A stretch of DNA of 64,000 bases from Lagopus muta (lineage: Eukaryota; Chordata; Aves; Galliformes; Phasianidae), in the NCBI RefSeq assembly GCF_023343835.1, contig NC_064443.1, positions 18,735,501-18,799,500 on the forward strand, read 5' to 3'. Every line of letters starts with the position of its first letter. Positions within the stretch are counted from its first letter, which is position 1. Of the stretch, positions 14,028 to 26,730 are shown piece after piece. The notes under the pieces are model-generated. The model had not been told where the DNA came from and did not search any database. It was given only the letters and a program-made list of their open reading frames with translations. The position numbers and the translations under genes are program-made.

Positions 14028-14350
14028 GTGGAGAAGGCTCTGGGGAGACCTCATTGTGGCCTTCCAAAATTTGAAAGGAGCGTATAAACAGGAGGGAGAA
14101 TGGCTGTTTACAAGGGTGGATGGAGATAGGACAAGGGGGAATGGTTTTCAACTGAGACAGGGGAGGTTTAGGTTGGATATGAGGGGGAAGTTTTTCACCC
14201 AGAGGGTGGTGAGGCACTGGCACAGGTTGCCCAAGGAGGCTGTGGATGCCCCATCCCTGCAGGCATTCAAGGCCAGGCTGGATGTGGCTGTGGGCAGCCT
14301 GATCTGGCGGTTGGCGACCTGCACACAGCAGAGGGGCTGAAATTATGTGA
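14028..14350 (+). mobile_element. CR1 LINE fragment, 3' tail missing
   Basis: Recognisable CR1 blocks occur in order: GGGAGACCTCATTGTGGCCT, GGAGCGTATAAACAGGAGGG, GGAGGTTTAGGTTGGATATG, GTTTTTCACCCAGAGGGTGG, CAAGGAGGCTGTGGATGCCC and AAGGCCAGGCTGGATGTGGC. It ends around CACACAGCAGAGGGGCTGAA, before the terminal microsatellite tail. Confidence 0.9.
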
Positions 14351-14553
14351 TAACCTCTGCCTTTCCCACTAAATTGATGGTCTTTCACCTTCCCACGTAA
14401 ACTTCCATTAGTTGACACTGGACTTATAAATGTGTGTGGATGGGTTCGATGCTGCTTTGGTGGTAGGAAGAGACTGCAAGATGGGGATTTTCCTTCTCTT
14501 GCTGGTGAGGATGAATTCAGGTGGAAATGCTGTTTGTATTACCTAATTAAGCG

Positions 14554-14630
14554 TAGAATCATAGAGTGATTTGAGTTTAAGGAACCTTAAAGATCATCTG
14601 ATTCCTGCTCTGCTGCCACAGGCTACAGGA
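14554..14630 (-). mobile_element. CR1 LINE 3'-end fragment, minus strand
   Basis: GAATCATAGAGTGATTTGAG followed by AAGGAACCTTAAAGATCATC is the reverse complement of the CR1 3' end (GATGATCTTTAAGGTCC...ATTCTATGATTC). Only about 75 bp remain. Confidence 0.75.
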
Positions 14631-17600
14631 CGGTGTCATCACAGCTGTTAGCTAACGCATGCTGCTGCACCCCTCTTGGGTTTCCAGTCTGCATGTTCTC
14701 TCTGTGTCCCGTTCTCTCCCAAAGAGCAGCCATGTAACTTGGTTTGAGTGTGTTCACAGTTCTTAAACCTCCTTAAGGATTTGGGGGAAAGAAGAAGAAA
14801 TCATTTTATGTAGATGAAGTACTCCAGATTTGTACGAGCCAATTGAGTGGATGACACAGGATATGTGATTCCTGGAAGGTTTAATTTCTACACCTCGTCT
14901 TATGGCACTGTTACTTGAAATAAGCACAGCTTGGGTGCAGAGGTGAAGGGAGGATGAGATGCTGCATGGGATAATGGTAAACTTCTGCTCCCTCCTAACG
15001 GGATTTTAAGCAATGCTCATACCTCCACAACATTCACTGAGCCGTCATGTGTTTTCACGAGTTCACCACCCTCCCAAATGAATGGAAAGAAAAATAGAGA
15101 GTGCTGACTTCATTGCTTGCACCTTGGAAGTGACTTGACAGCCATTTAGAAAAATAGTTAGCATTCAGTGATCTCCAGTGCCTCCTTCCCCATGGAGCCC
15201 ACGCCAGCAGCCCCATCCGTCTCCGTCCCCCCACTGCAGCACACGGCCCTCACAGCCCCGCCACTTTGATTCATGGGATCAATAACTCCGAGGCTCTGCC
15301 TAAAAGAATGGGAAATGCAGTGTGACCCAATGGATGAGTAATGGCTGTTGTGTGTGGAGAAATAACTGGGCTGCGTCTGTGTCAACAAGCAGAGCCTCCT
15401 GAGCACAACCAAATTACAAAGATCCTTTTATTCTGTTTCTTAAATCTTTGCTTTAATGCTGACCTTATTCTTAGTGCTCTCTGGTAAATATGCTCTGGTG
15501 CTACGTGAACAAATTTGGGAGTACGTTTAAGCTGTGACTTACTTAGATTTTATCCTGCCTCATTCAGAGAAGGGTTTATAATAATTGCTTCATTAACATG
15601 TTCTAAAGCCTTTCTCATCTTTTGACTCGTGTTCCATGAAGCGTCAGTCCAGGGCTATCTTTGTGGTTTTAAGGGTAGGAAAAGCACACAGCAAGAAGTT
15701 CCTGTTGTTTTCCAAAGGCCTTGGCTTCCTTGGGAAGGCTATTGGTTTGGGGGCTTTCCTACAGCCATGGCTTTCCTTGGGCACACCAGAGCTGGTGCTG
15801 CAGACAGTGCCCAAGGCTCCGGGTGGCACTAAGGAACCTGAGCTGCAGTGTGTCCCTGAGGGCAGAAGGGATGCTCTGATGGTGTAAAGGAGAAGGTAGC
15901 AGGTATCATATCACAGTTCACCCCGTATTAAGAAAGAGCAAATACTGGCTTTGATTGTGACACATTTCTGCTTTATCCACCAAATCCACTGCTGGATGAA
16001 GCTGGCACTGGCTCCTCTTGACTCACACGGAGGGGTTTTTGGCACTTACTGCATTAACGTGTGTATTCTTTGTGGCTACAATTTAAACAAATGTTTTGAA
16101 ATGGTGACAGGGAAAATTATTTTTCTTGCCTACATTAACAAGTAGGTGTCATGTATTTTAATTACTGTGACCAAGCTGCAATTACAGCTGATAAACATAT
16201 GGAGATTAAGCTGCAAAACAAGAGGAACATTTATGTTTTCTCAAGGAAATGCCACAAAGATGAATAGAAGAGGGTAGAGGGGACAAGATGATGCTAAACG
16301 TACTTACTGTTGTAACTGAATTACTCTGTTTTCACTTCACATTGCACGCTTCATGACCTCAAAGAAATTCAAGTCGTCGATTTTGATCTAGAAAGCTCAA
16401 CTGCATCAATAATTCCTTGTTTTGAGGAGAAGAATCGTGTCCTTAGAGCAGCACAAGCATCAGGGTATTAAAGAATGCAGTCATGGCCCCATGTATGAAA
16501 CATACCCACAAGGATGTGAACCACAGCTTGCTGTAAGTACGCACACGTGCCACTGTGGCCCCCTACAGCAATGTGAGATCAGAACAGCACTGCAGTCCTC
16601 TTATCTGATAACAAGCATAATAATGTACCAATATAATTAAATTGAAAAATAAGTTTTTTTAAAAAGTGTCCTGAGGTCCTGTGCATTCCAGGAGACTTTG
16701 GGAAGGACCCCAAGGAAGAGTGAGGAAGAGCGATGTATCTCCTTGCACTGCAGCTCCCTGAAACATCGACTGGCATTAAAGCGCTCCTGAAATCTGCCTT
16801 TTTCAGTAGAGAGGACTGACCAAAGGAAATTACATTACAGCCAGACATTAATTGTTTTCCTAGCGGCTCTTGGAATGCTCGTGCATTTGTGGATTGACAC
16901 AGCCCTTTGAAATCTGTCACGAACTGCAATTCTGCACTTTTGTTGCTTTACTGCAAGAGTTGTTTTCAGGATGGAGACACAGATGTCTGTCAGCGTGCTG
17001 CAGCTGAGAAAAGAGAAATTCCGTGACCAACCAAGGAGACAGGTTGGATACACTTCACTCCGGTAAAGGAGAGGGTAACATATTGATCCAGAGGGAAATA
17101 GCATTTGCCATATGCTTGCTGCTGAAGTTTTTGCCTGAAAGAACAAGAGCTGGCCCCAGACCAAGGCTCTGTGATTAAACTCGCCTTGATCTTTGTGGAA
17201 ATTATTGGTTTCCTTTGGCAGCTCCTCGCAGGCTGGAGCAGGAGGGGACAGACCCAGCACTGGGCACCGCTGCCGTTGTCTCCAGCAGTCTCGGTGGCTT
17301 TGTGGCATGTGATAAAAGCAGAGGACCTGACTGCCTGACAGAAAATCTGCCATCCCTCCGAGGTACTTCTTGTGCTGTAGTGAATGTCTTCCAGAGGAGG
17401 TCTGTCCTATTTTTCTGTAATAACATAATGTTGCTATAAAAGGATGTCAAAACAATATCCGTTCAGAGATTCGTTCGGTTCAGTATTCAGAGGGGTATCT
17501 TTTGTGGTGGTGTATCACACTTTACAATTCTAATGTAAAAATATCAATACCACTTTGAGCAGTGATACAGACCTCTGCTAATTGAAAGTCTTATTTAGCT

Positions 17601-17645
17601 ATGTAGGCTATGGAACAATGGTCGCTGCTCCTGACGAGGATCGTG
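14631..17645. other. Unique sequence, no gene seen
   Basis: The longest frame is on the minus strand (16,835-17,353, 172 codons) and has no recognisable domain. No repeat is visible. Confidence 0.65.
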
Positions 17646-17759
17646 CTCAGGGACATGATTTAGCAGAAGGTTGTTAGAGTTAGGGAAGTATGGTCAGGTT
17701 GCAGTTGGACTTGATGATCTTTAAGGCTTTTTCCAACCTGAGCAATTCTATGATTCTGG
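17646..17759 (+). mobile_element. CR1 LINE 3'-end fragment
   Basis: CAGGGACATGATTTAGCAGA leads to TTGGACTTGATGATCTTTAA, TTTTTCCAACCTGAGCAATT and the tail CTATGATTCTGG. This is the last ~115 bp of a CR1 copy. It resembles the 51.4-kb fragment and begins at the same CAGGGACATG. Confidence 0.85.
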
Positions 17760-17885
17760 ATGGAAGGAGCAGATGCAGATTTTTGCTCCTTTACACACTT
17801 TACCTCCCTGAAAGCCCTTAAGTGAGCTTCACATCTCTCTCTGGTCCTCCTACACGTGTTGGATTTGGTATTTTGTTGCAGGCAA

Positions 17886-17911
17886 CAGGCTGCCCCAGGC
17901 TGCCCCAGGCT
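17886..17911. repeat. 10-bp tandem repeat
   Basis: AGGCTGCCCC occurs twice in succession and is followed by a partial third unit AGGCTG. Confidence 0.75.
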
Positions 17912-20900
17912 GTCCATGCCAGTTCGTGGCTTCCGCAGCCTGAAATAGGCATTGATAATTCCTAATTTATTTTTGGAAGCCAGCTTCCATGGAATGCTCT
18001 CACCAGCAGTATTTTAACTCACCACTTGAAGTTACTGTGCCTGAATTTTACCTCCTTCAAAATGGGGGGCGGGAAAGACAATTTCCTCTGGCCAATCTGA
18101 CCCAATCTGCATCAAGCTCTGGTGCACAGGAGATGATGTGCTGGGAGCTGCAGCCTGGCCAGGCCCAGGCTCACATCTCTGCTGCTCTGGGGGCAGAGAG
18201 CTGCAGCTGAGACTGGCAGTGATGTTTTGTCTTTCCTGTGCTCTATGGCCGCGCTTCAAGTAGACAAACCAAGGATATTAGCAAGTTCAGAACTGCTCTG
18301 CAGCTTCTAACTCGCTGCTTATTTGAATGGCTTTTTAAGTGGCAGTAAAATCAATGGTATACCAACCCTCTTCTTAGGCATGCTTGCACTGATGGAAAAG
18401 CTCACTGCAGATACCAGAGCCTTTCTCTCTCAGTAATAACGCAGAATGTGTTTATTACTTCCAGCCATGGTTGTTTTTGTTTTTGTTTTTTTTGCTGATA
18501 GCATGAATAAAGTTAATTGCCACATTTTAGTTTCTCTTTGTAATTAAGAGTTGATCCTTCAGTGCTTTTCACTGCAGTTACTGGCAATTGAAGTTAATCT
18601 TTTTAATCATTGCAGGAGAGGCAATGCACTCCAGGATGCATCCCATGTAAAATATGCCATCTTTGGAAACATAGCTATGCCTGGGAAAAGCTAGACTAAT
18701 GCATCCAGAGAATATGATGTGGAATGTATGTTTTTAGAACAGCAATCTGATTTCTGGTTTGAGAGTTGGGTGAAAGTTATGAAAAAGGAAGGCAATTCCC
18801 AGGCTGCTACAGCACAAGCCATGATTATGGTGCGCAGAAATCATACAGCCAGCGTCTTTGTTATTAGGGCTTAGTCTGTTTTGCTCTTGTTTTCCTCTGT
18901 TTCACTTTTTTTGTTGTACGACCAAGTTTCCTCATTGTAATTTTCTTCAGGCCCTTCCTCATTCAAACATCAGAAATTCAATCAGTGCTACAATTAATGA
19001 AAGAAAATGAGCTTGCTTTCATTACGCTGCAGCTAGCCAATGCTGCAGGGCAGGCAGCAGCTCCGGGGACAGTGATGCCCCATCCAGCAGAGGTGGCATG
19101 GGCTGCAACAGCCATCCCATGAGCAGGAACCATCCCACGCTTCAGCAGCTTTGTGTTGCACAGGCAGTGGAACAAACCCATGCAATTGCATCATTTGTGC
19201 ATACTGCACACATTGCTTGACCTTACCGTTGTGAAGGTGTGCTTTGCTGTGTTGATAAATAACTGCTATGCTAAGTCACGTGGAAGGACAGGTCTGCAGT
19301 GACAGGACAAAAATGATAAAGATGGTTTTGAAAGGATTTCTATCCCACCTGATTAAGAGAAAAGTCTTGTTCTGTTGTCTTGCTTATTTTCATAGTTCAA
19401 TAAATCTTTGGATGTGTTTGCATGCCTGCAGGAATCTGCCAGGCTGCTCCTGTCCAACTCAGCCACTCCAGCAGTGCTGCAGGGATCTGCCCAGGCTTGT
19501 GCTGCCTTGGACAAGTTTTATGGTTCAGGACAGGTGTGCTGTGTTCTGTATCATATTTCACTGTAACACGTCTGAATAGATCACATCAATTTTTATCTGC
19601 TAATAATTTGTTTTGGTATTTTAATACTAGGAGCTGTAATTCATGTCTATTGTGCTCCTTAGACTGCAGATAATTCGAACAACAATTTGAGAAAAGTCAC
19701 ATTAGGAATACCTTCCGATGTTATATTTTTCACTTGTGCAAAGACAGCAAGAATTATCAGTTTTAGAAAGTAAAAATACTACATGGAAGCTCATGAGGTG
19801 GCAGAGTGGCAGTCACTTCTTCCTGGTGACTGTCCCTTTCCTTCACAGGACATGTTCCATTTGCTGAGAGATAGGGCTGCTTCCCATTTCATTTGGTAAT
19901 TTGCAGGCAGGCAAATAAGTCTTGCTAGCTGCACGCTCTTTTTGCCTAGAAGTGTAATGTAAATGTTTCCTCTCTTAAATTTACCTCCACCTCCCAGTGG
20001 CACTCTTGGTGTATTACAAAGCTTTACCCATCCATTACTTATTGTGGGAGCAGTCGAAACTCGGTTTTGCTGTTGCAGACTGGATAATGAACGCCATGAT
20101 AGTGGCAGTAGGAGCAGTGTGGCACAGGTAGGAAAGCAACAGCACAAGTGCACAGTTCTGCTGCCAACTGGGAAACATCCTGTGGGCAACAATGCCTGAC
20201 AACCAGAGTTATCCAAACAGATTTGTTGCAACTGCAGACTCCTCTGTCCGAAGGTAAGATGTGCAAATGGCCATGAAAGTTTCCAGATCCTGGAAGGGTT
20301 AGTAAGTGTTTTGTATCAAAGAAAATAAAGCAAAATGAGGCTAAAAGCCTATTTTTATGATTTTTTTTTCTAGCAAAAATACTTTTTGGTGCTGAAGTGG
20401 AAAATCCCATTGTATGGTAACAGTTGCTCAGCTGCCTTATCTTGAGACCTATGAGGCCCCACCACAACACTGGCCTTCCAGCAGACAGGCTCAGAATGAT
20501 GCTCTTCTCCCCAGCAGAGCTGCCCTCTCCTGACATGCATAAATGTCTCTTAATTAATGGCTATTTGTCCCCATGTTTAGCATAATTAACTCCGACTCAC
20601 AAATGTGGTTTGACAGATTCTTTACATCTGAAAGAAGTGATTGCCAAAGTGGTCCAGACAGGAAACACCTGACTCACCTGTAAGACTTCAACCTTTGTCT
20701 TGCAGGAACAAAGCTCCCTGGTGGTTATTACCAAACTGATTAATTTTTCAGGAGTCTAATTCTGAGAACCCCCACAAAGCATATGAAATGCTTCGCCATC
20801 ACTTCCCTTTGTCCCACATTATCTTGGTATTTTTGATGGCAGCTGCAGTGTTAACAACTTGTTTATTGTTTATTTTTAATTCTGTGTTATGGCTTGGAGG

Positions 20901-22463
20901 AAGGCATGCTGCCACGTGGAGATGTCATCCCACTGCTTTCCTCATTCCCACCAGGAACCTTGCAGCCCACGGATACACCAGAACTTAGCAGTGAAAACCT
21001 TCAGCAGAGCCCAGGGAAGCCTCGGCAGCACGCTGCTGCTCTGGGGGCATTTGCAACTCTGCCAGCTTTTCGTGAGCACCATGCCTTGGTGGCTCTTGCA
21101 CAGATCAGCATCTCGACCACTGCTGCCTCTGCTGACCTCTATCTAAAGGGTTGGTGCCTGCCGGCATCCAGTTGCCTGATGTTCATGTTGGGTTTGTGAG
21201 GGCAGACAGATGTCCCCCTCTGTGAATGCTCTGTCTAATTTAATCTGTGGAGAACGATTGGTGTTGCTCAAGGCCGTGTTCTGTGGGGATGTGTGGCTCT
21301 CACAGTGCTTGTGCACTGCTGTTCTAAAGGATGGCTTGCTGAAGATGCAGCAGTGCTTTTCGTGTGGCTAGGACTTTTCTGCTAGGTTTTTGATACCTAT
21401 TTGCTAAAAGCAAAATACTCTTCTGTCTCCATGCTGAGGTTTCTGGGGAAGGGATTGCCGAGACGAGCAGTGAAAGGTAGGAACAGCAATGCTAAATGTT
21501 GTGAAAATATAACTGAAAAGAAAATGACCTCCTGAACTAGTTTACATTAGTATCTTTGGATGTTTTAGTGACTCCTATGATTCTTGAGTTTTTGATTGAC
21601 CTCTGTGCTGGTTGTAACACATGGATGTGATGGGCAGCAACATCCAGGACAGGAGACCTGGGGCCATTCGTGCCCTCCTGTTCCCTTCCTTGGGGCTGTG
21701 TCCAACGTGGGGCTGCCAGTTGGATATGGTGACTGTTCCCCAGCCTGGTTCTCCAGGATCCTGCAGTGTCTGTGGCTGTTTGGGCTGGGAAGTCGTGGTG
21801 GCGGGGATGATTTATCTAAATGTGTCTTGTCGTCACCGCTTGTACTTTGAAATGAAATTTCCCTTGTCTTTTAAACAAATAACACACCGCCCACCACTGT
21901 ATGACTAGGCAAAGGGGACAGATGTTGTATTACAATGCGAGTCAGAAAGGATTTAAATAATGCAGCAGAAAGGGAGCAGCAGCACAGGAATGCATCACGG
22001 CTATCAGGCATATGTATATTGTACCCATAAAACTGTGGAAAATGACTTATTTCACACCTTCTAAGGACTACAAAGGAGGCCAAAAGAGCAATAATTGTAT
22101 TAGGATTAATCCGCTTAGCCCCTCAGCACAGCGAGATGCCCTTTTTTATAGAAAAACAGAAGAATGGAAGAGCAAAAGCCCCACCAAAGCCTGCATGAGG
22201 AATGCAATGGGAGGGGGGATCCCTGCCTGCCTGCTGGTGCTGGTTCTTGTCTAGCAGTGCCCTGTTTTGGGGTAAGGGCTCCAGTCCTGCACTGAAGGTA
22301 AGCCATGAAATACTGAACACTGACTATTATTTGGTTTGCTGCACTTCAATAATTGAAACTAATAGAAGCAAATAGCTAATATTTTCTGGTGGGATGACCT
22401 TGGGAGCAAGAGAGCAGCCAGTCATGTCTTCCTCCAGGGAAGAAAGTTAGAGGAATTACTGCC

Positions 22464-22478
22464 AAATAATAATAATAA
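22464..22478. repeat. (AAT)n microsatellite followed by CAG units
   Basis: Five AAT-type units are followed immediately by CAGCAGCAG. Confidence 0.75.
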
Positions 22479-23005
22479 CAGCAGCAGTGCAGGCTGTAAT
22501 TCCCCTCTTTCCTACTCCAGTGACACCTGAACACCAGCACAAAGAAAACAAGTCATTTATCACATATAATTTCTTGGAATCGCTGTGTGTGGAGCGGAGC
22601 TGGGGAGGTGCAAGCTGGCAGGTTTGCCTTTCCAGGCACACAGATCTGTATCACATCCTGCCCAGTAAGGAGCTAGCATATAATTTTCCCATTTGGGGAA
22701 TTCACGCTTCTTTGGGCCAGATCTGCATTTGGACCAGCGTGACTCGCTGTGTGTCTCTGTTTCTTTTTCAGGCTTTCTGAGGTGAGAGCTGCTCTGCACC
22801 CGCCTACATTTCCTAATGAGGGAGATGCCCCCCACCTTCCTGTGCAACCACAGATACCCCACCCTGGCACTGATTTCGACCTAGATTTTAAAGAAAATGA
22901 GGTTTATGTGAAATCCTTGGAAATGCTGAGCCTTTTTCAAGCTATTTTGGTCCCCAGATTTTACAGTGGGAGAGAAAGAGATAATTAAACAGTAAAACAC
23001 TCAGG

Positions 23006-23026
23006 AAAAAAAAAAAAAAAAAAAAA
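23006..23026. repeat. A21 homopolymer
   Basis: Twenty-one A residues. The upstream 300 bp do not resemble a processed gene copy that I can name, so a retroposed origin is not supported. Confidence 0.85.
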
Positions 23027-24040
23027 GGAGAGAGCTGTTCTCAAGCAGAACAGGCAGAACTTGGGCGTTGAAAGCTGTCTGGCAGCAGCATCTGGTCAGG
23101 AAATCAGCAGGCGGGGACATCTGGGCATCAGGGAGCACCATGAAATATACCTCATGTGGGTGTCGTTAATTGTGAGGCTTATGGAAAAGTCTTGTTACAG
23201 CACTGACTCTACACGAATGAAGAAGAGCAATGGTCTAAAGACTGAGGTGGAAACACCTCGGCACACGGTGCAGTGAGCGAGAGGTGCTGCCTGGTTTCTG
23301 GGTGATAGAAGGCAGTACTTTGTTGACAAAAGAGGTAATTCTGGCCAAAAAAAAAGGTGATCCTGGAGTCTCTCTGTCTGAAAAAAGAGGAATAAAAGTC
23401 AAATGCCAGAAGGATATATTGCTTTCTCTGGGGAGGGAAGCAATTCAATACAGCCTAAAATGAGAGAGGTGCAGAAGAGACGACGTGGGCACAGTAAATT
23501 GAATGGCACTCTGCTGTGATGCATGTCCCACTGACAGGTTCTGTGAGGGCACGGCCGGCCCCTGTTCTGCTCCATGCCCTTCCTTTCACCCACAGATGTA
23601 TGCACATCCCATCCTGCAGAGACAACAGGAAACTTCCAGGGGCTGCTGGGACCTTCGGAGCATCCAGAATGGTGAGAGAGAAGTTGCAACCTTACATGGT
23701 AGAAATATTAGTGGGTGAAGGAGTTAAGTAAGAATGAAGAGTGAAATAAGAGCAAAGAATAGCAAGGGAAAGGAGGCTACCTCCTCAGAACTGATCTGCA
23801 TGAGGAAGCTGGTGAAAATGGCAAAGAAGCAAATGAAGGTGTTCTTGTGGGTTGGGTCCTGATGCCAGACCTGTGCGAAATGGGCTCCAGCCAGCTTCTT
23901 CTCATTAGGAGGAAGGATTGATATCAAATGTTGAAAAGCAGGAAAATCCCATGTGAACAAATGCCACAGAGTAATTGGATGTGACGCAAACAGTATCTAT
24001 TGCACAGATTTCATGATGTAATTGCTGAGTAGATAATGTG

Positions 24041-24062
24041 TGCATGTGTATACGCACATGCA
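24041..24062. repeat. 8-bp perfect inverted repeat
   Basis: TGCATGTG, spacer TATACG, then CACATGCA. Small, and of unknown significance. Confidence 0.6.
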
Positions 24063-26379
24063 AGTTATGGATGTTTCTGCATGTAATTATCCCTGAGTAC
24101 ACTGCATATTTCTGAAAAGATTGAGAAGAATCTAAGATGACTCTCCAGAGTTAAGAATTGAACTAAATAGCTTAGCCATTTAACTCAGCATTTCACAAAC
24201 AAATGGAAGTTCCTAATAACCTTAGAGAGCAGAGCAATCTGGCTTTGCAGAATCTGAAGACAATTCAAGTGCTGGAGGGAAAACAGGATTGCTGCATGCA
24301 CTTTTCCTTTGAACCTTTGTCTTCCTAGGGCCAGTCCACCTGAGCAAACCACCATCCAAGCACGTAGCCCACAGCAAGCAAGTCGATGAGGCTTTATGAA
24401 GGTCTTTGCATTCCCAAGATTGCCGTCATAGCTGTGGCATGTTCCTGTTGGCTCCAGATGGGAAGTGCGTTAGCTTAAATCACCAACTTTGGCTTTAAGT
24501 AACTCGTTTATTCTTTCTTGATAATGCTTTGAAGGAGGGAATTTTGCTGCTTATGTCGCTCCTGAGGGCCGTTATTTACAGCAGCCAGCAGTGCTGTGCA
24601 GGCGTGGTGCGAAGGACAGGGTGGCTCTTGCAGAGCCATAAACACGCCAGCTGTCTTGGCTGAGCAGGATGGGATTTCCAAAGGAACTGAGGAAATTAGT
24701 TACCTAGCTTTCCACAAGAAGTAAATGATTGTTATCGCTGCTTGCAAAGATAATTTTCCCATAGCTATATAAATCTCAGGCATGGGGGAGGTATCACCAT
24801 TGCATGCTGCAATTCATGCAAAAGGGTGGAGGACCTCTCCCAGCACAGCGTGCTCTGCAGTCCTGCTCTGACTTGCATCATGCTTCCCATTTCCCTTCTG
24901 AACTTCAAATCTCTCAGGACCTCTCTCCCAATGATTGCACTGCTTGGGACCCTTCTCCTACCAGGGTGTTTTTGGCCCCAAGAGTTTTAGATGCATTCTG
25001 CCAAGCAGCAGTTCAGGGTGCTGGGGCCACAGCAGAGGCAGCTCCTCGCCAGCAGTGCTTGGGTTCAGTCACCCTGAGGAGCATAGCACAGCCTGACCCT
25101 GTGGGCTGCTGTGCTGTTCTGTAGTGCCTCTCCCCACGTTTGCCCACATCCAGAGCTCAGCTCATGGAACAGACTCGCTTAGCAGTGCCATGTAAGTCGG
25201 TTTGACAGGGAACAGCCGCTATTTGTCACCTCCGTTCTACTTCTCCCTGAAGAAACATAAGATTCTCACCTTCACCAAATCCTGTCTATTAAAATCTAAA
25301 GGCGGACGATCACATGAACGAGTTCGGGTTCTACAACTATAAAATAAACGTCTGCTGCTATAGAGAAGGCAGTTGGTGACCTTTCCCACCTGACTTCCCT
25401 GGTGATTCACAGATTTTATTTTTTTGCAGGGTACAAAAGCATTTTCCCTGGCAAATGCTTCCTTTGCTGAAGGTGAAAATGAATAAAACAAGCCCACAAA
25501 ATGCAGAGGGTTAGGTCTTTTCACAGTTATCACTATTTATAACATAATGCATCTGAAGCATGGTGAGCTCTGTGGAGAAACAGACGCCTTTCCCCACGCC
25601 AGGCTCAGCTCTGAGTTCCCAAGCTAATTCTTCAATGGTGTGGCGTCCTGTGATCCCAGCAGGGAAGGTGCCCATAGCACCGTGCACCACTATGCTCTCT
25701 TTAAATGGGAATTCTACTTGAAGGGCATTTGACTCTATTAAAAATTTCATCAGGAATTGATATACTGCATTTTTCATTTGAAAATTTGCAATCAGGCAGG
25801 AAAGTCTGAATATTCATAGGAGGGTAATATCTTTTCAGCATTCATTAATCTGAGTCAGTAATGAACCGCAGGTAAAATTGAGTGATAATTTTTAACAAGT
25901 AATTTATTTGATTATTTTTCTCATCTTCCATTTTATTAAATATCCATGAACGGTTTAATTGACCTTCCTGAAATTCTCATTTAATATCCAAAGATGCGCT
26001 GGGGATCAGCGTGCCAGAAGGCCAGGCTCCTTGGCGCTCTCTTCCCACCCCAGCACTTACCTGGAGCTCCATCACCCAGCTCACAGCAGGCAGTGTAAGG
26101 CCCTGGAGGATGGATCATCACCTCTTCATGGCTATCCTTGGTATACTTGAAGTTTTCAAGTTCTCTCTTCAGTCTCTGTTTGTTTTAAGGCTCAGTTCCC
26201 TGGCTTTGTTCAACCCTTCACCTTGGGGGGATGATTTCTAGATTCTGATCTTGTCCCCTTTCAAATCGCTCCCTTTGGTCCACATCTCTACTCACATGCA
26301 GTTGTAAGGCAGAATACATCTCGGCACTGAGGCCTTATTAGGACTGAACATAACAGAAAGACTATTTTCCCCATCTTGA

Positions 26380-26730
26380 AGGGCACTCTTCGATTTACCC
26401 ATTGCAGAGTGACAGCCTTTCACTGAGCAGCTCTCCCAGCCCACTCTGCAGCCTGCGCGGTTCCCCAGCCCTTAATTGTGCAATTGATTATTTCTACCCA
26501 AGCATAGGATCTCGCACTGTCCCTCGTAACACACTTTTTAAAGAAGATTATTTCTGCAATTTGTTGAGACCTTTCTGAGTTTTAATTCTGTCCTCTTGTG
26601 TGCTTGCAGTCCCTCCCTGCACAGTGTTATCAGCAGATTTAACAAGCATATTCCTTCCTCTGTCATCCTAGTCATTAATGAAAAAATTAATAATGCTGAG
26701 CTCAAGGCAGGTCTCTCTGAAACTGTGCTC
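26380..26730 (-). mobile_element. Old CR1/L3-type LINE remnant covering the end of the reverse transcriptase region, minus strand
   Basis: Read on the minus strand, the segment resembles the CR1/L3 reverse transcriptase block FINDLDD...LxKFADDTKLGG in degraded form. Around 26,690-26,620 it reads ATTAATGACTAGGATGACAG, then CTGTTAAATCTGCTGATAAC-like sequence, then GTGCAGGGAGGGA. The following part resembles CR1 sequence around TGCACCTGGGTAGGAATAA. Stops and frame changes show it is inactive. It is clearly older than the other CR1 copies. Both limits are uncertain. Confidence 0.6.

Larger units (their letters stand above)
17760..26379. other. Long unique sequence, no gene seen
   Basis: It contains only the small repeats listed separately and a T/G-rich run near 18,470-18,495. 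A 165-codon minus frame at 20,039-20,536 shows no domain. No exon with convincing splice sites and homology is recognisable. Confidence 0.65.

Noticed and set aside
13846-14418. Minus-strand frame of 190 codons
   Set aside because: It is antisense to a CR1 fragment and its translation is the familiar reverse-strand reading of that repeat.
22700-23030. Processed pseudogene ending in the A21 run
   Set aside because: The upstream sequence gives no recognisable protein and I could not find a matching target-site duplication.
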